A stretch of DNA of 46,929 nt from Methanomassiliicoccaceae archaeon (lineage in GTDB: Archaea > Thermoplasmatota > Thermoplasmata > Methanomassiliicoccales > Methanomethylophilaceae): positions 1 to 46,929 of the forward strand of contig PUJZ01000030.1 of assembly GCA_003550345.1 (NCBI GenBank), in the 5' to 3' direction. Shown here in pieces: positions 23,822 to 31,610 of the stretch (position 1 is its first letter; each line of letters opens with the position of its first letter). The notes under the pieces were generated by a model. That model worked only from the letters and a program-made list of their open reading frames with translations. It was not told the DNA's origin and did no database searches. Made by a program: the position numbers and the translations under genes.

Positions 23822-24916
23822 TCAGTCGCCGTTGAGCCCCTCGAACCTCTCCACGATGTCGTTCACGAGGTCGTTCTGGAAGTAGTTGTAGTAGATGAAG
23901 ATGTAGATCATGGCGACGCAGACGGCTATGAGCAGGTAGAGGAAGTACATCGAGGCGATCTCCATGAGCGTGGTTATCTGCAGAGCAAGTACCAAGAGCA
24001 GTACCACGGTCCCCCAGCCCAGGAATCCCATGATGGTCTTCTTGAACCCCTTACCGAGATGGAAGTCGCGGCAGGGGTTGACCGCCCGGGCGTTGACGTC
24101 TATGACGACGGAGAACGGGAATATTGCCACCGGTATGAACAGCGACGCCCCTATCGCCAAGGACACCAGGTCGACGGTCTCGGTCTGGTTCAGGAAAAGC
24201 GGGTTGAGCAGCACGTATGAGGGTATGAGCACCGCGAAGTACATGATGAAGAGGAAGTTCTGTTTCAGCTTGTCATAGGGGAAGTTCTGCCTTTCAGGCA
24301 CGGGGCCGACCTCCACCCGGTGGATGTCTATTATGGAGGGGATCGAGAAGGTGCCCATGGCCATCCTGTTCCTCCGCGATCGGTCCTGCGTGTCCATCCT
24401 CCCCACGTAAGCCAGCAGCCGGGGTATGTCGCGCCGCAGCAGGGCGCAGGCCACCCCGATGACCCCGAAGGCTATCATGAAGGCCAGGATGAAGGTGGCC
24501 AGTATCATCACGAAGGACATCAGCAGGTCGAGCAGCAAGTGCTCCCCGGTGATCTCCGGCTGCAGATTGTAGTGGAGGTCTATGCCCATCCCCATCAGCA
24601 GCACCGCCCCCACGGACGCCAATAACACCAGGGCGGCCACGATCAGCCAGAGGCTGATGTTCCTTATGTATCCCCGGTCGAACCTTTTCACGTAGAGGAG
24701 GATGCCGAGGACGAAGAAGTAGACCATCAACACGTCAACGAGCAGATTGAGGAAGGAGGTCATGCCAAGGCTCCTGAATCCGAGGGCCAAGTAGACCAAA
24801 GTGAAAAGGAGGGCCAACGGCAGCACGACATAGAACGTCCTGATCAGGACCCGGTCCAGTTCTATCCTCTCTTCCATCGGCTCGGGGGCGATGTCCCGAG
24901 GTCTCAACAGCCCCAT
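23822..24916 (-). CDS. Unknown polytopic membrane protein
   Basis: About 364 aa with roughly nine hydrophobic helices. A charged cytoplasmic-looking segment in the middle (MDTQDRSRRNRMAMG and PVPERQNFPYDKLKQN) separates two membrane halves, and a short acidic tail ends ERFEGLNGD. I do not recognise a family. A TATATA box at 24941-24946 is centred about 28 bases before ATG 24916, favouring that leaderless start over the GTG at 24928. Its 3' end overlaps the convergent cyclotransferase fragment by 14 bases. Confidence 0.65.
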   Translation of the reverse strand: MGLLRPRDIAPEPMEERIELDRVLIRTFYVVLPLALLFTLVYLALGFRSLGMTSFLNLLVDVLMVYFFVLGILLYVKRFDRGYIRNISLWLIVAALVLLASVGAVLLMGMGIDLHYNLQPEITGEHLLLDLLMSFVMILATFILAFMIAFGVIGVACALLRRDIPRLLAYVGRMDTQDRSRRNRMAMGTFSIPSIIDIHRVEVGPVPERQNFPYDKLKQNFLFIMYFAVLIPSYVLLNPLFLNQTETVDLVSLAIGASLFIPVAIFPFSVVIDVNARAVNPCRDFHLGKGFKKTIMGFLGWGTVVLLLVLALQITTLMEIASMYFLYLLIAVCVAMIYIFIYYNYFQNDLVNDIVERFEGLNGD

Positions 24917-24940
24917 CGTCCAGGGCACGGCTATAGGGCT

Positions 24941-24947
24941 ATATATT
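24941..24947 (-). promoter_or_regulatory. Box A for the polytopic membrane protein
   Basis: Minus-strand AAATATAT is centred about 28 bases before ATG 24916, which predicts a leaderless transcript. Confidence 0.45.
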
Positions 24948-24959
24948 TCCGGCGTTGCC

Positions 24960-25235
24960 TCATTCCGAGTCCGCGGGGGGCGGCCGGCGCAACCTCAGCT
25001 TTGACATCACGAACTGGATCATGAAGATGGACATGCCGGCCAAGGCCATCCCGCCGAAGACGAATCCCAGCAGGAGGAGCAGGTTCTGCCCTGACAGGAC
25101 CACGTCACCGCGGAACAGCTCCACGAAGATGCCCACGAACATCAGAAGGAGCGCTCCGAGGAAACCTACGACCATCAGGAAAAGCCCCACCATCGCCATG
25201 AAGGTCTCCAACCTCTCCCCCGCGCTCCTTCTCAT
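24960..25235 (-). CDS. Small two-helix membrane protein
   Basis: This 91-aa protein has two long hydrophobic helices (residues about 13-39 and 50-75), a basic N-terminus MRRSAGERLE and a C-terminal KLRLRRPPPADSE. No family is recognised. A TATAAAT box (25261-25267) is centred 29 bases before the ATG, so it is probably leaderless. It lies just upstream of the polytopic membrane protein on the same strand, 44 bases away, but that gene has its own box A. Confidence 0.65.
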   Translation of the reverse strand: MRRSAGERLETFMAMVGLFLMVVGFLGALLLMFVGIFVELFRGDVVLSGQNLLLLLGFVFGGMALAGMSIFMIQFVMSKLRLRRPPPADSE

Positions 25236-25260
25236 CGCCGTTGCAATCGTTAATCAGGGT

Positions 25261-25267
25261 ATTTATA
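25261..25267 (-). promoter_or_regulatory. Box A for the two-helix membrane protein
   Basis: Minus-strand TATAAAT lies 26-32 bases before ATG 25235. Confidence 0.5.
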
Positions 25268-25329
25268 GCTGACCGAGCGGCTCGCTGGGCTGAGAACGGC
25301 GGCGGCGTGCCAGAACGATTGCCGATTAG

Positions 25330-25338
25330 TTATAAATA
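25330..25338 (+). promoter_or_regulatory. Box A for the PAS protein
   Basis: TTATAAATA lies about 40 bases before ATG 25375, giving a short leader that contains GAGGTGCGAGG. Confidence 0.5.
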
Positions 25339-25374
25339 GGGAGCTTACGAATCTTATCAGCGAGGTGCGAGGAC

Positions 25375-25740
25375 ATGGGGAACGAGACGCTGTCCGACTA
25401 TTGCGAGGCTCTGCTGAACATAATCATGGACGTGATAGAGGACATCATTCTGATCCACGACTCCGAGCACACGGTGGTATGGATGAACCAGGCTGGCCTG
25501 AAGGCCTGCGGCAAGCAGTTGGACGAGGTCCTGGGGAAGAGCTGCTACTCCCTGATGGGGAGGAACTCCCCCTGCGAGGACTGCGAGACCCCCTCATCGG
25601 CCAAGCAGACATCGGTCCTGAAGTTCAACAAGTACATACCCAAGACCGGCAAGTACTACGAATGCACCAGCACGCCCCTGGAGGACAAAGAGGGCAGGGT
25701 GGCGATGGTGGTGCAGCATCTGCGCGAGATAGACGAGTGA
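25375..25740 (+). CDS. Single PAS-domain protein with a CxxC motif
   Basis: The 121-aa protein is essentially one PAS domain with no output domain. The core reads DIILIHDSEHTVVWMNQAG, and the family-typical GKSCYSLMGRNSPCEDC places Cys57, Cys67 and Cys70 together. This Cys-rich PAS pattern is common in anaerobes and may bind a metal or cluster or act as a thiol switch (inference). It could act as a small receiver for the nearby histidine kinase or other PAS proteins. It has its own promoter. Confidence 0.85.
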   Translation: MGNETLSDYCEALLNIIMDVIEDIILIHDSEHTVVWMNQAGLKACGKQLDEVLGKSCYSLMGRNSPCEDCETPSSAKQTSVLKFNKYIPKTGKYYECTSTPLEDKEGRVAMVVQHLREIDE

Positions 25741-25793
25741 CCAGCGTCACGAATAAATAGTCAGTACCCATAACGGTGGAGGAGGCTGACGAA

Positions 25794-25892
25794 ATGAGTC
25801 TGGAGCTTGTCGATACGATACCGATAGCGATTGCGATAGTGTTCGCCGTGGCCCTCACCCTGTACATGAACCGCAAACCGTCCCAGCAGTGA
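25794..25892 (+). CDS. Single-pass 32-aa membrane microprotein
   Basis: The short frame encodes MSLELVDTIPIAIAIVFAVA followed by LTLYMNRKPSQQ: a single hydrophobic helix with a positively charged C-terminal end. A strong GGAGGAGG ribosome-binding site lies about seven bases before the ATG, and an AATAAATA box A precedes it by about 40 bases. These signals make translation likely despite the size. It sits between the PAS protein and the FMN-binding protein. Function unknown. Confidence 0.6.
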   Translation: MSLELVDTIPIAIAIVFAVALTLYMNRKPSQQ

Positions 25893-25963
25893 TTATTGGG
25901 ATAAAAGTGCGAAGTCCGTCCTTTAAAGGACAATGTAATATATTATTATTGAATCATATTATA

Positions 25964-25975
25964 AAATTTTAAATA
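25964..25975 (+). promoter_or_regulatory. Box A for the FMN-binding protein
   Basis: AAATTTTAAATAGG lies about 40 bases before ATG 26008 in a strongly AT-rich stretch (25893-25980) that contains no gene. Confidence 0.45.
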
Positions 25976-26007
25976 GGCCTCCCGCCCAATTTTTCCCCGG
26001 TGGTAAA

Positions 26008-26406
26008 ATGACTGCATTACCTGAGAACGTGAGGGCTTTGCTGAACGACCCCGAGGCCGTCAAGGTGCTGGCAACGGTGTCCGAGGATGGCATGCCCCAC
26101 GCCATCGTGGTGGGGAGCCTCATGTCTCCATCCCCCGACATGATCGTGGCCGGCGAGGTGCTGATGAAGACCACCAGCGCCAACCTCAACGCGACCAAGA
26201 AGGCGGCGATCACCGTCGTAAAGGGGATGGAGGCCTATCTCATCAGCACCGAGGACCCCGGATACCTTTCCGAGGGCGAGATCGTCGACATGATGAACGA
26301 GGAGCTGGCCAAAATGAACCTCAAGGCCCATGGAGTATGGACCTTCAAACCCTCCGGGGTATGGAACGAGAGCGCCAGCCCTGAGGCCGGAACAAAACTG
26401 GCCTGA
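26008..26406 (+). CDS. Pyridoxamine 5'-phosphate oxidase-like FMN-binding protein
   Basis: The 132-aa protein has the split-barrel flavin fold of PNPOx-like proteins: VKVLATVSEDGMPHAIVVGSL followed by IVAGEVLMKTTSANLNATKKAAITVV. It ends with a region (KAHGVWTFKPSGVWNESA) that closes the barrel. Such proteins bind FMN or F420 and reduce small substrates or act in flavin storage. GGTGG lies about five bases before the ATG. It is convergent with the histidine kinase. Confidence 0.82.
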   Translation: MTALPENVRALLNDPEAVKVLATVSEDGMPHAIVVGSLMSPSPDMIVAGEVLMKTTSANLNATKKAAITVVKGMEAYLISTEDPGYLSEGEIVDMMNEELAKMNLKAHGVWTFKPSGVWNESASPEAGTKLA

Positions 26407-26445
26407 GGCCCCCACAAACCCTTTTCACCGCGGACCCGCAAGGGC

Positions 26446-27870
26446 TCAGAGCCGCCTGATGTTAGCCAATGGCACCGCGATCTCGAAACGGGCGCCCTTC
26501 CCTTCGACGCCCACCTCCTTGATTTTTATGTCGGTGAGGTCCAGTATCTCCTTGATCACGAAGAGGCCGTAACCCGTGCCTTTGCCGTAGCCGCGCTCGA
26601 ATATGCGCTCCTTGGCGGAGTCAGGGATGCCCACGCCGTCATCCTGGTAGACGATGACCCCCTCGGCCTGGCCATGGCCGTAGGTGACCTTCACGGTCCT
26701 GGCGTCGCCGCCGTGGCGGACGGTGTTCTCCAGAAGATTGTAGAACACGTTCATGAACAGCGGGTCGGCGAGGACCTCGACCGGGCAGTCCACCTTGACA
26801 TCCAAGGATTGGAACTCCGGCCTCACCGCCATTTTCTTGATCTTATCCGGTATGTTGTGCCACTCCGGTGCCTTGGCGCCGATGTCCTGGTACAGGCGGG
26901 TGAACTCCATCTGCCGCACGATGTTGTCTATGGAGTCGTTGACCTTCTTCAGGTAATCGTATGACTTGGTGTCGGGGAGTATGTAGCCGTCGAGGTCCAG
27001 GAGGCCGAGGTAGCCCTGGGCGGCGGTTATCTCGTTCAGGATGTCATGCCTGGTGATGCTCGAGAGTATGTTCAGCTTCTCATTGGCGGAGACCACCGCC
27101 ATCTGCTGCACGATGCTGGATGTTATGTCCTCCAGCACCCCCACCAGCCTGATGACCTGGCCGTCCTGGTCCCGGTTAACCGTCATGTAGATGCGCGCCC
27201 ACATCTCCTCGCCGCTCTTGCGGTGTAGCTTGAGCTCCAGCTTGCCGTTGTCCAGTTCGCCGCCGCGGAGCTGCCTCTCCAGGTTCTGGTACTGCTGCTG
27301 GAACTCGGGATGGACATGGGCGGAGAACACATCGCTGGGGAGGTCGTCCTTGGGGCCGTAACCGATGAGCGAACGCCAGCGGGCGTCCACTGTGTCGCTG
27401 CCGTCACGGTAATCGTGCTCCCATACCCCCAGCCCTGCACCCCACAGGGCGGTGTCCAGCAGGTCCTTGTTCTCCTTGAGCTCCTGGGACGCCTCCTGCA
27501 GCTTCTCGCGGGTCTTCTCGCTGTTTATGACCAGATAGGCGATCATCCATCCGATGATGACGAAGAGTATGAGCCACACCAGCAGGTAGATGGCATATTC
27601 GATTCCCGGGCTGTACAGGCCGTAGGCCACAACGAAAGGGATGGTGCCGATCAGCAGCGCTTGGAAAGGCCCGTATTTCGGCATGTAGTACGAGGCCAGG
27701 ATCATGGGGATGTAGAACAGGCTGAGGTATGCCTGGGGATAGGCCTCCAAACCCTGGGAGAAGAATATTATCTGGACGCCGACGGCGAACAGCAGCGTCA
27801 CGGATATGCCCGCTAGCTTGATGAGATCCCTCTTGCCTTCCTCACCAAGCATGTCCAGCAGCGCAGCCAT
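26446..27870 (-). CDS. Membrane-bound PAS histidine kinase
   Basis: The 474-aa protein has about four membrane helices in residues 15-115, a coiled coil (120-137), one PAS/PAC domain (about 138-250), a dimerisation helix with phospho-acceptor His275 in SITRHDILNEI, and a HATPase domain with N box NLLENTVRHG, DDGVGIP and GKGTGYGLF. The RHDILN form is typical of archaeal methanogen-type kinases. A TATTATAATC box is centred about 28 bases before ATG 27870. No response regulator is adjacent, so the partner is unknown; the REC-PAS-PAS protein at 45679-46830 is a candidate. Confidence 0.9.
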   Translation of the reverse strand: MAALLDMLGEEGKRDLIKLAGISVTLLFAVGVQIIFFSQGLEAYPQAYLSLFYIPMILASYYMPKYGPFQALLIGTIPFVVAYGLYSPGIEYAIYLLVWLILFVIIGWMIAYLVINSEKTREKLQEASQELKENKDLLDTALWGAGLGVWEHDYRDGSDTVDARWRSLIGYGPKDDLPSDVFSAHVHPEFQQQYQNLERQLRGGELDNGKLELKLHRKSGEEMWARIYMTVNRDQDGQVIRLVGVLEDITSSIVQQMAVVSANEKLNILSSITRHDILNEITAAQGYLGLLDLDGYILPDTKSYDYLKKVNDSIDNIVRQMEFTRLYQDIGAKAPEWHNIPDKIKKMAVRPEFQSLDVKVDCPVEVLADPLFMNVFYNLLENTVRHGGDARTVKVTYGHGQAEGVIVYQDDGVGIPDSAKERIFERGYGKGTGYGLFVIKEILDLTDIKIKEVGVEGKGARFEIAVPLANIRRL

Positions 27871-27893
27871 CGAGAGTAGTAAAATCCTGGGCG

Positions 27894-27903
27894 ATTATAA
27901 TAT
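27894..27903 (-). promoter_or_regulatory. Box A for the histidine kinase
   Basis: Minus-strand TATTATAATC lies about 24-33 bases before ATG 27870, predicting a leaderless or near-leaderless mRNA. Confidence 0.45.
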
Positions 27904-27955
27904 CTTCCATACAGCCTTCGGCAACGGTTAGATAGTTGCGCAGCAATCACAGGGC

Positions 27956-28171
27956 ATGGAGCTCAACGAGGGAGTGCTGCGTCGCTTTCTGTTCTACGGT
28001 CTGGGATTGGCGATAGTGGGGCTGTCCTTGATCGTGTTCTACGACCACTTATGGGCCGGGGCCTTCCTTCTGGCTATCGGACTGATCATGGCCCTGTTCG
28101 GAAGAACGGGGGCGACCATGCTGATGGAGAAGGAGGTCAGGGCCAAGGACGGCAATCGGCCCGGCCGATGA
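27956..28171 (+). CDS. Small two-helix membrane protein
   Basis: This 71-aa protein has hydrophobic helices at about residues 10-28 and 32-48, followed by a charged tail (MEKEVRAKDGNRPGR). The first helix begins after RRFLFYGLGLAI. No family is recognised. Its stop is one base from the end of the convergent PrsW-like gene. Codon use is like the neighbouring genes, supporting that it is real. Confidence 0.6.
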   Translation: MELNEGVLRRFLFYGLGLAIVGLSLIVFYDHLWAGAFLLAIGLIMALFGRTGATMLMEKEVRAKDGNRPGR

Positions 28172-28172
28172 A

Positions 28173-28727
28173 TCAACGCCCCGCGTGGCGCGCCAGCAGG
28201 GCCAGCGTCGCCGCGGGCACGGCGATGCGCAGCAGCAGAGAAGGCAATGAGGTCCATTCGCCCCAAAGGACCACGCTCACCGCCAGGGCGTTGAAGGCCA
28301 TGTGCAGGGCGATAGCGGCCAGCAGGCAGACGGCGGCCACTCCTCCATTGCGCGTGCCCATCCCCCATCCCAGCACCCCGGTGGCGGCCGCATGCAGCGG
28401 CAGAGTGGTGAAGCTGCGCAGAAGCAGGAGGCCAGCGTCCCCCGAAGCGATGAAGTAACCGAGGTTCTCCACCGTGCCGAAACCAGCGCCGGCGGACACG
28501 CCCAGAATGGCCCCTCTCCTCACGTTTCTGATGAAGCGGATCATGAGGAGCAGCGCCAAGGCCTTGACCATCTCCTCTATCGCCGGGGCGGCCACCAGGG
28601 TGTTGGCCAAGGATGATATGGAGCCTTGAACGCTCAACCCCAGAACGAGGGCGGGGAGCACCGTCAACGCCCCTAAGGCGAAGGCGGCCACCGCCGCCTT
28701 CCCGAGCCCCATCTCTTTACGTTCCAC
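28173..28727 (-). CDS. PrsW-like intramembrane metalloprotease
   Basis: The 184-aa protein is almost entirely hydrophobic, with five to six helices. It holds the PrsW motifs: EExxK at Glu51-Glu52-Lys55 (APAIEEMVKA), GFGTVEN with Glu87, and TLPLHAAATG with His112. PrsW proteases cleave membrane-embedded anti-sigma factors in bacteria; in archaea the substrates are unknown. GTG 28727 is the longest start, with ATG 28712 an alternative. It is short for the family but all three motifs are present. Confidence 0.82.
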   Translation of the reverse strand: MERKEMGLGKAAVAAFALGALTVLPALVLGLSVQGSISSLANTLVAAPAIEEMVKALALLLMIRFIRNVRRGAILGVSAGAGFGTVENLGYFIASGDAGLLLLRSFTTLPLHAAATGVLGWGMGTRNGGVAAVCLLAAIALHMAFNALAVSVVLWGEWTSLPSLLLRIAVPAATLALLARHAGR

Positions 28728-28784
28728 AATGCTCCATGACGACCTCGGTTGATATCCTTTGCGCGCCCAACGTTCCAGCGGCGT

Positions 28785-28795
28785 AAAGGTTTTAA
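28785..28795 (+). promoter_or_regulatory. BRE/box A for the first ABC permease
   Basis: AAAGGTTTTAAGA lies about 95-100 bases before the permease start, implying a leader of about 70 bases. That leader includes an inverted repeat CTCCAGT (28804-28810) / ACTGGAG (28830-28836). Confidence 0.35.
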
Positions 28796-28889
28796 GACGG
28801 ATACTCCAGTTATGGCGGAAGGCGATGGGACTGGAGCCCCGACGGGAAGCTGACCCTTCGAGACTGCCCCCCGGCCCAAGGTGAGAGAC

Positions 28890-29681
28890 ATGGCAGGAGC
28901 ATTGCCCAGCGACCTACAGCAGGCCAAGGTGGCCGCCCGTTTCGAGATCCTGAAATATATCAGAGGGAAGAAGATCCTGATCCTGGGGGCATTCATAATA
29001 CTAGTCCTGGCTCTTCTCACCGCTGCCCCCTATCTGCTCGGTCAGGAGCTGCCGTCCGAACCGCGGCCGTTCGCCGAGTTCTACATCATGTTCGCCACCA
29101 TACTGATCATAGTCATCGTGACCCTTTTCGGCTCCGACTCGCTCTCGACCGAGTTCGAGCACCGCACCGGGCTGCTGATGTTCCCTCAGCCCATGAAGAG
29201 GGGGTCGCTGTTCGTCGGAAAGTTCCTCGCCAGTTTCCTTATGTCCCTGGTCATGGTGCTGGCCTATTATGCGGCGGTGCTGCTGCTATCCTATCTGGTC
29301 ACCGGTTCGGTATACAGCGAGCTGTACACCTCCTTGGGACTGGCCGCGCTCTACGTGCTGGCGGCGACCGGTTTCGGATTCATGTTGAGCGCATTCCTCT
29401 CGCGGGGAGCAACGGCCGCCATCCTGCTGTTCGCGCTGCTGATGCTGATATTCCCCATCGCCGAGACCGTACTGTTCATGGCCGACATCGAACCATGGTT
29501 CAGCATCCATTACGCGGGCGAGGCGGTCTTCCACAGCATCGCCGGCCCTTGGCAGATATTCATGGGGTTCGGGACGGTCGATTATAATCCTGAGACCTAT
29601 AGGTCAGCGGCCGTCATGGCAGCCTGGACCATCGCCACCGCTGGTCTGGCGCTACTCAGGTTCAAGAGCAAGGAGATATGA
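28890..29681 (+). CDS. ABC-2 type exporter permease (copy 1)
   Basis: The 263-aa protein has six hydrophobic helices and the layout of ABC-2 family permeases, with a long loop holding DSLSTEFEHRTGLLMFPQPMKR between helices 2 and 3. ATG 28890 is used because AGGTGA, complementary to the 16S rRNA 3' end, lies five bases upstream. Two regions (LPSDLQQAKVAARFEILKY and LTAAPYLLG) are nearly identical to the second permease after the ATPase. It has its own promoter and T-run (29769-29774) before the ATPase gene. It presumably uses the same ATPase. Confidence 0.85.
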   Translation: MAGALPSDLQQAKVAARFEILKYIRGKKILILGAFIILVLALLTAAPYLLGQELPSEPRPFAEFYIMFATILIIVIVTLFGSDSLSTEFEHRTGLLMFPQPMKRGSLFVGKFLASFLMSLVMVLAYYAAVLLLSYLVTGSVYSELYTSLGLAALYVLAATGFGFMLSAFLSRGATAAILLFALLMLIFPIAETVLFMADIEPWFSIHYAGEAVFHSIAGPWQIFMGFGTVDYNPETYRSAAVMAAWTIATAGLALLRFKSKEI

Positions 29682-29837
29682 GCAGGAAATTGGGCGGTGC
29701 ATGTCAGGGCCGCCGAAGGCTCCAACCGATGGCGTGGTCGAGCTCAAGGACGATGTCGTTAAGTATCATTTTTTATTACAAAGGGTTAACATGCCTTTTT
29801 ATACCAATTCCAATTACGAACAGGAAGGTGCATATCA
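29682..29837 (+). promoter_or_regulatory. Terminator and promoter region before the ABC ATPase
   Basis: The 156-base gap has a six-T run at 29769-29774 and a TTTTTATA box A at 29796-29803. The ATPase ATG at 29838 is preceded by AAGGTG, seven bases away. The ATPase can be transcribed separately from the first permease. Confidence 0.45.
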
Positions 29838-30773
29838 ATGACTGACCCCATAGTATTGGAGGGTCTCACCAAGGTGTATGGCGACCTGACCGCCGTCGAC
29901 TCCGTGGACATGCGGGTGAAGAAGAACAGCTTCACCGGCTTCCTGGGGCCCAACGGCGCCGGCAAGAGCACCACCTTGAAGATCCTCACCAACCTGACCA
30001 AGGCGACGTCAGGCTCCGCCTATCTGAATGGCATCGACGTCACCAAGGACTTCAAGAACGCCCTCCACAACGTTGGCGTTGTGGTGGAGACGCCGGAGTT
30101 CTATCCGTTCCTGACACCGAAGGAGACGTTCCGCTACATCGGAGAGATAAACGGGATGACAAAGGAGAGCATCGATGCCAAAGGGCAGGAGCTCTTCGAG
30201 ATGCTCAAGATGAACGAGTGGCAGGACAAGAGGATAGGCGAGTTCTCCAAAGGCATGAAGCAGCGGATAGCCCTAGGCCAGTCGCTGCTAATGGATCCGG
30301 AGATAGTGATACTGGACGAGCCCACCTCCGGCCTCGACCCCCGCGGAATGGTGGAGATGAGGGAGATCCTCAGCAATCTCAACACCAGCGGTCTGACCAT
30401 TTTCATGAGCTCCCACATGATGTACGAGGTCTCCGTCCTCTGCGACCATGTGGCCATAATCGAGAGGGGCAGGATCATCGCTGAAGGCGACGTCGAACAG
30501 CTCCTCTCCGACAACGGCATGAGGCGCATCGAGGTCCACACGTCAAAGGACATCAGCGACCAGGACCTGGAGGCCATATCGGATTTCGAGATGGTCAACA
30601 AGGTGCAGAGGATAACCCCCCATCAGCTGCAGGTCAACCTGACCGGCGGCGACGCTGAGCAGGCGGAGTTCCTGCAGAGGCTCATACCCTTGGGGTTGGG
30701 AGTGTACAACGTCTCCAGCAGCGGCAGCAGCCTGGAGAAGCTCTACCTGGAGCTGGTGCAGGACTCGAGGTGA
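29838..30773 (+). CDS. ABC transporter ATP-binding protein
   Basis: The 311-aa protein is a complete nucleotide-binding subunit. Walker A is GPNGAGKST (residues 37-45), the signature is FSKGMKQR (136-143), and Walker B is VILDEPTSGLDP (157-168). The C-terminal extension of about 90 residues (from EVHTSKDISDQ) is typical of ABC-2 exporter ATPases. It powers the flanking ABC-2 permeases for export of an unknown substrate, possibly an antimicrobial or lipid (inference). The following permease begins five bases after its stop. Confidence 0.93.
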   Translation: MTDPIVLEGLTKVYGDLTAVDSVDMRVKKNSFTGFLGPNGAGKSTTLKILTNLTKATSGSAYLNGIDVTKDFKNALHNVGVVVETPEFYPFLTPKETFRYIGEINGMTKESIDAKGQELFEMLKMNEWQDKRIGEFSKGMKQRIALGQSLLMDPEIVILDEPTSGLDPRGMVEMREILSNLNTSGLTIFMSSHMMYEVSVLCDHVAIIERGRIIAEGDVEQLLSDNGMRRIEVHTSKDISDQDLEAISDFEMVNKVQRITPHQLQVNLTGGDAEQAEFLQRLIPLGLGVYNVSSSGSSLEKLYLELVQDSR

Positions 30774-30778
30774 GAAGG

Positions 30779-31576
30779 ATGGTAACACAACTTCCAAGCG
30801 ACTTCTCCCAGGCCGTCACCGCCGCACGCTACGAGGTACTGAAATACCTAAGGGGCAGGAAGCTCCTGGTATTCCTGCTGCTGACCGGCCTGATACTGGC
30901 CCTGCTGACTGCCGCTCCATACCTGCTCGGCACCGACCTGCCGTCCGACCCGCGCGACTTCATGGTGCTCTATCTCTCGTTCGGAAGCGTGCTGGTCATC
31001 ATCGCGGCGACCCTGTTCTCCGCCGATTCGCTGGCCAGCGAGTTCGACCACCGGACGGGGTTCCTGATCTTCCCTCAGCCGATGAAGCGCGAGGCGCTCT
31101 TCGCCGGGAAGTTCATGGCCAGTTTCGCGGTCTCAGCGCTGATGATAAGCATATTCTACCTGGTGGTCTACATCATCTCCCTGGCGGTTACGGGTGAGAT
31201 CCTCAGCGAAGCATACACCTCGCTCGGGATCGCCCTGCTCTACGTTCTCGCGGCCACCGGGTTCGGGTTCATGCTCAGCGCCTTCATGGGCCGCTCCACC
31301 ACCGCCGCCATCCTGGTGTTCGCCACTCTGCTTCTGGTGTTCCCGATCATAGACTCGGTGCTGATGTTCGCCAGCATCGATCCCTGGTTCAGCATCACCC
31401 AGGCGGGGGAGACCATGTTCTACGTCGTCACCGGTCAGGCCGGGGATGTCGTTCCCATGCCTGGTTTCGGCGACATCTTCTACGCGGAAGTGAACACCTC
31501 GGCTGCCGTGCTGGCGGCGTGGGCTGCTGTGACCTCGGTCATAGCCATGCTCAAGTTCAAGAGCCGCGAGCTCTGA
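30779..31576 (+). CDS. ABC-2 type exporter permease (copy 2)
   Basis: The 265-aa protein is a paralogue of the permease at 28890-29681, sharing LPSD-x2-QA, ILALLTAAPYLLG and the EFDHRTGFLIFPQPMKREALFAGKF loop. Six hydrophobic helices are present. ATG 30779 is chosen over GTG 30770 because AGGTGA lies five bases upstream, the same arrangement as in copy 1. Two permeases and one ATPase suggest a heterodimeric exporter or two alternative exporters sharing the ATPase. Confidence 0.88.
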   Translation: MVTQLPSDFSQAVTAARYEVLKYLRGRKLLVFLLLTGLILALLTAAPYLLGTDLPSDPRDFMVLYLSFGSVLVIIAATLFSADSLASEFDHRTGFLIFPQPMKREALFAGKFMASFAVSALMISIFYLVVYIISLAVTGEILSEAYTSLGIALLYVLAATGFGFMLSAFMGRSTTAAILVFATLLLVFPIIDSVLMFASIDPWFSITQAGETMFYVVTGQAGDVVPMPGFGDIFYAEVNTSAAVLAAWAAVTSVIAMLKFKSREL

Positions 31577-31595
31577 GCCGATAACAAACCACTTA

Positions 31596-31610
31596 CCCTT
31601 TCCTTTTTTT
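31596..31610 (+). terminator. T-rich terminator after the ABC operon
   Basis: CCCTTTCCTTTTTTT follows the permease stop by about 20 bases and overlaps the stop of the convergent MFS gene. Confidence 0.4.

Larger units (their letters stand above)
21771..23835 (+). pseudogene. Gamma-glutamylcyclotransferase-like gene split by an insertion sequence
   Basis: Bases 21771-21903 encode MSVPHALYGTLRRG and 30 further residues, including the GGCT-family YGTLRRG motif and VPGYALVVCPG. An insertion sequence then interrupts codon 45. Removing the element and one copy of the 6-bp duplication joins the frame to 23585-23835 and restores a 127-residue protein with ERFPRAVPRRGSS and AAELYLL as expected for GGCT/AIG2-like folds. 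Such enzymes release 5-oxoproline from gamma-glutamyl compounds. It was the last gene of the radical SAM operon (ATGA overlap). As it stands the left part ends at a TGA two codons into the IS, so it is likely inactive. Confidence 0.85.

Noticed and set aside
23548-23835. Separate 95-codon gene right of the IS
   Set aside because: Its ATG lies inside the IS end; the frame is the 3' part of the interrupted cyclotransferase.
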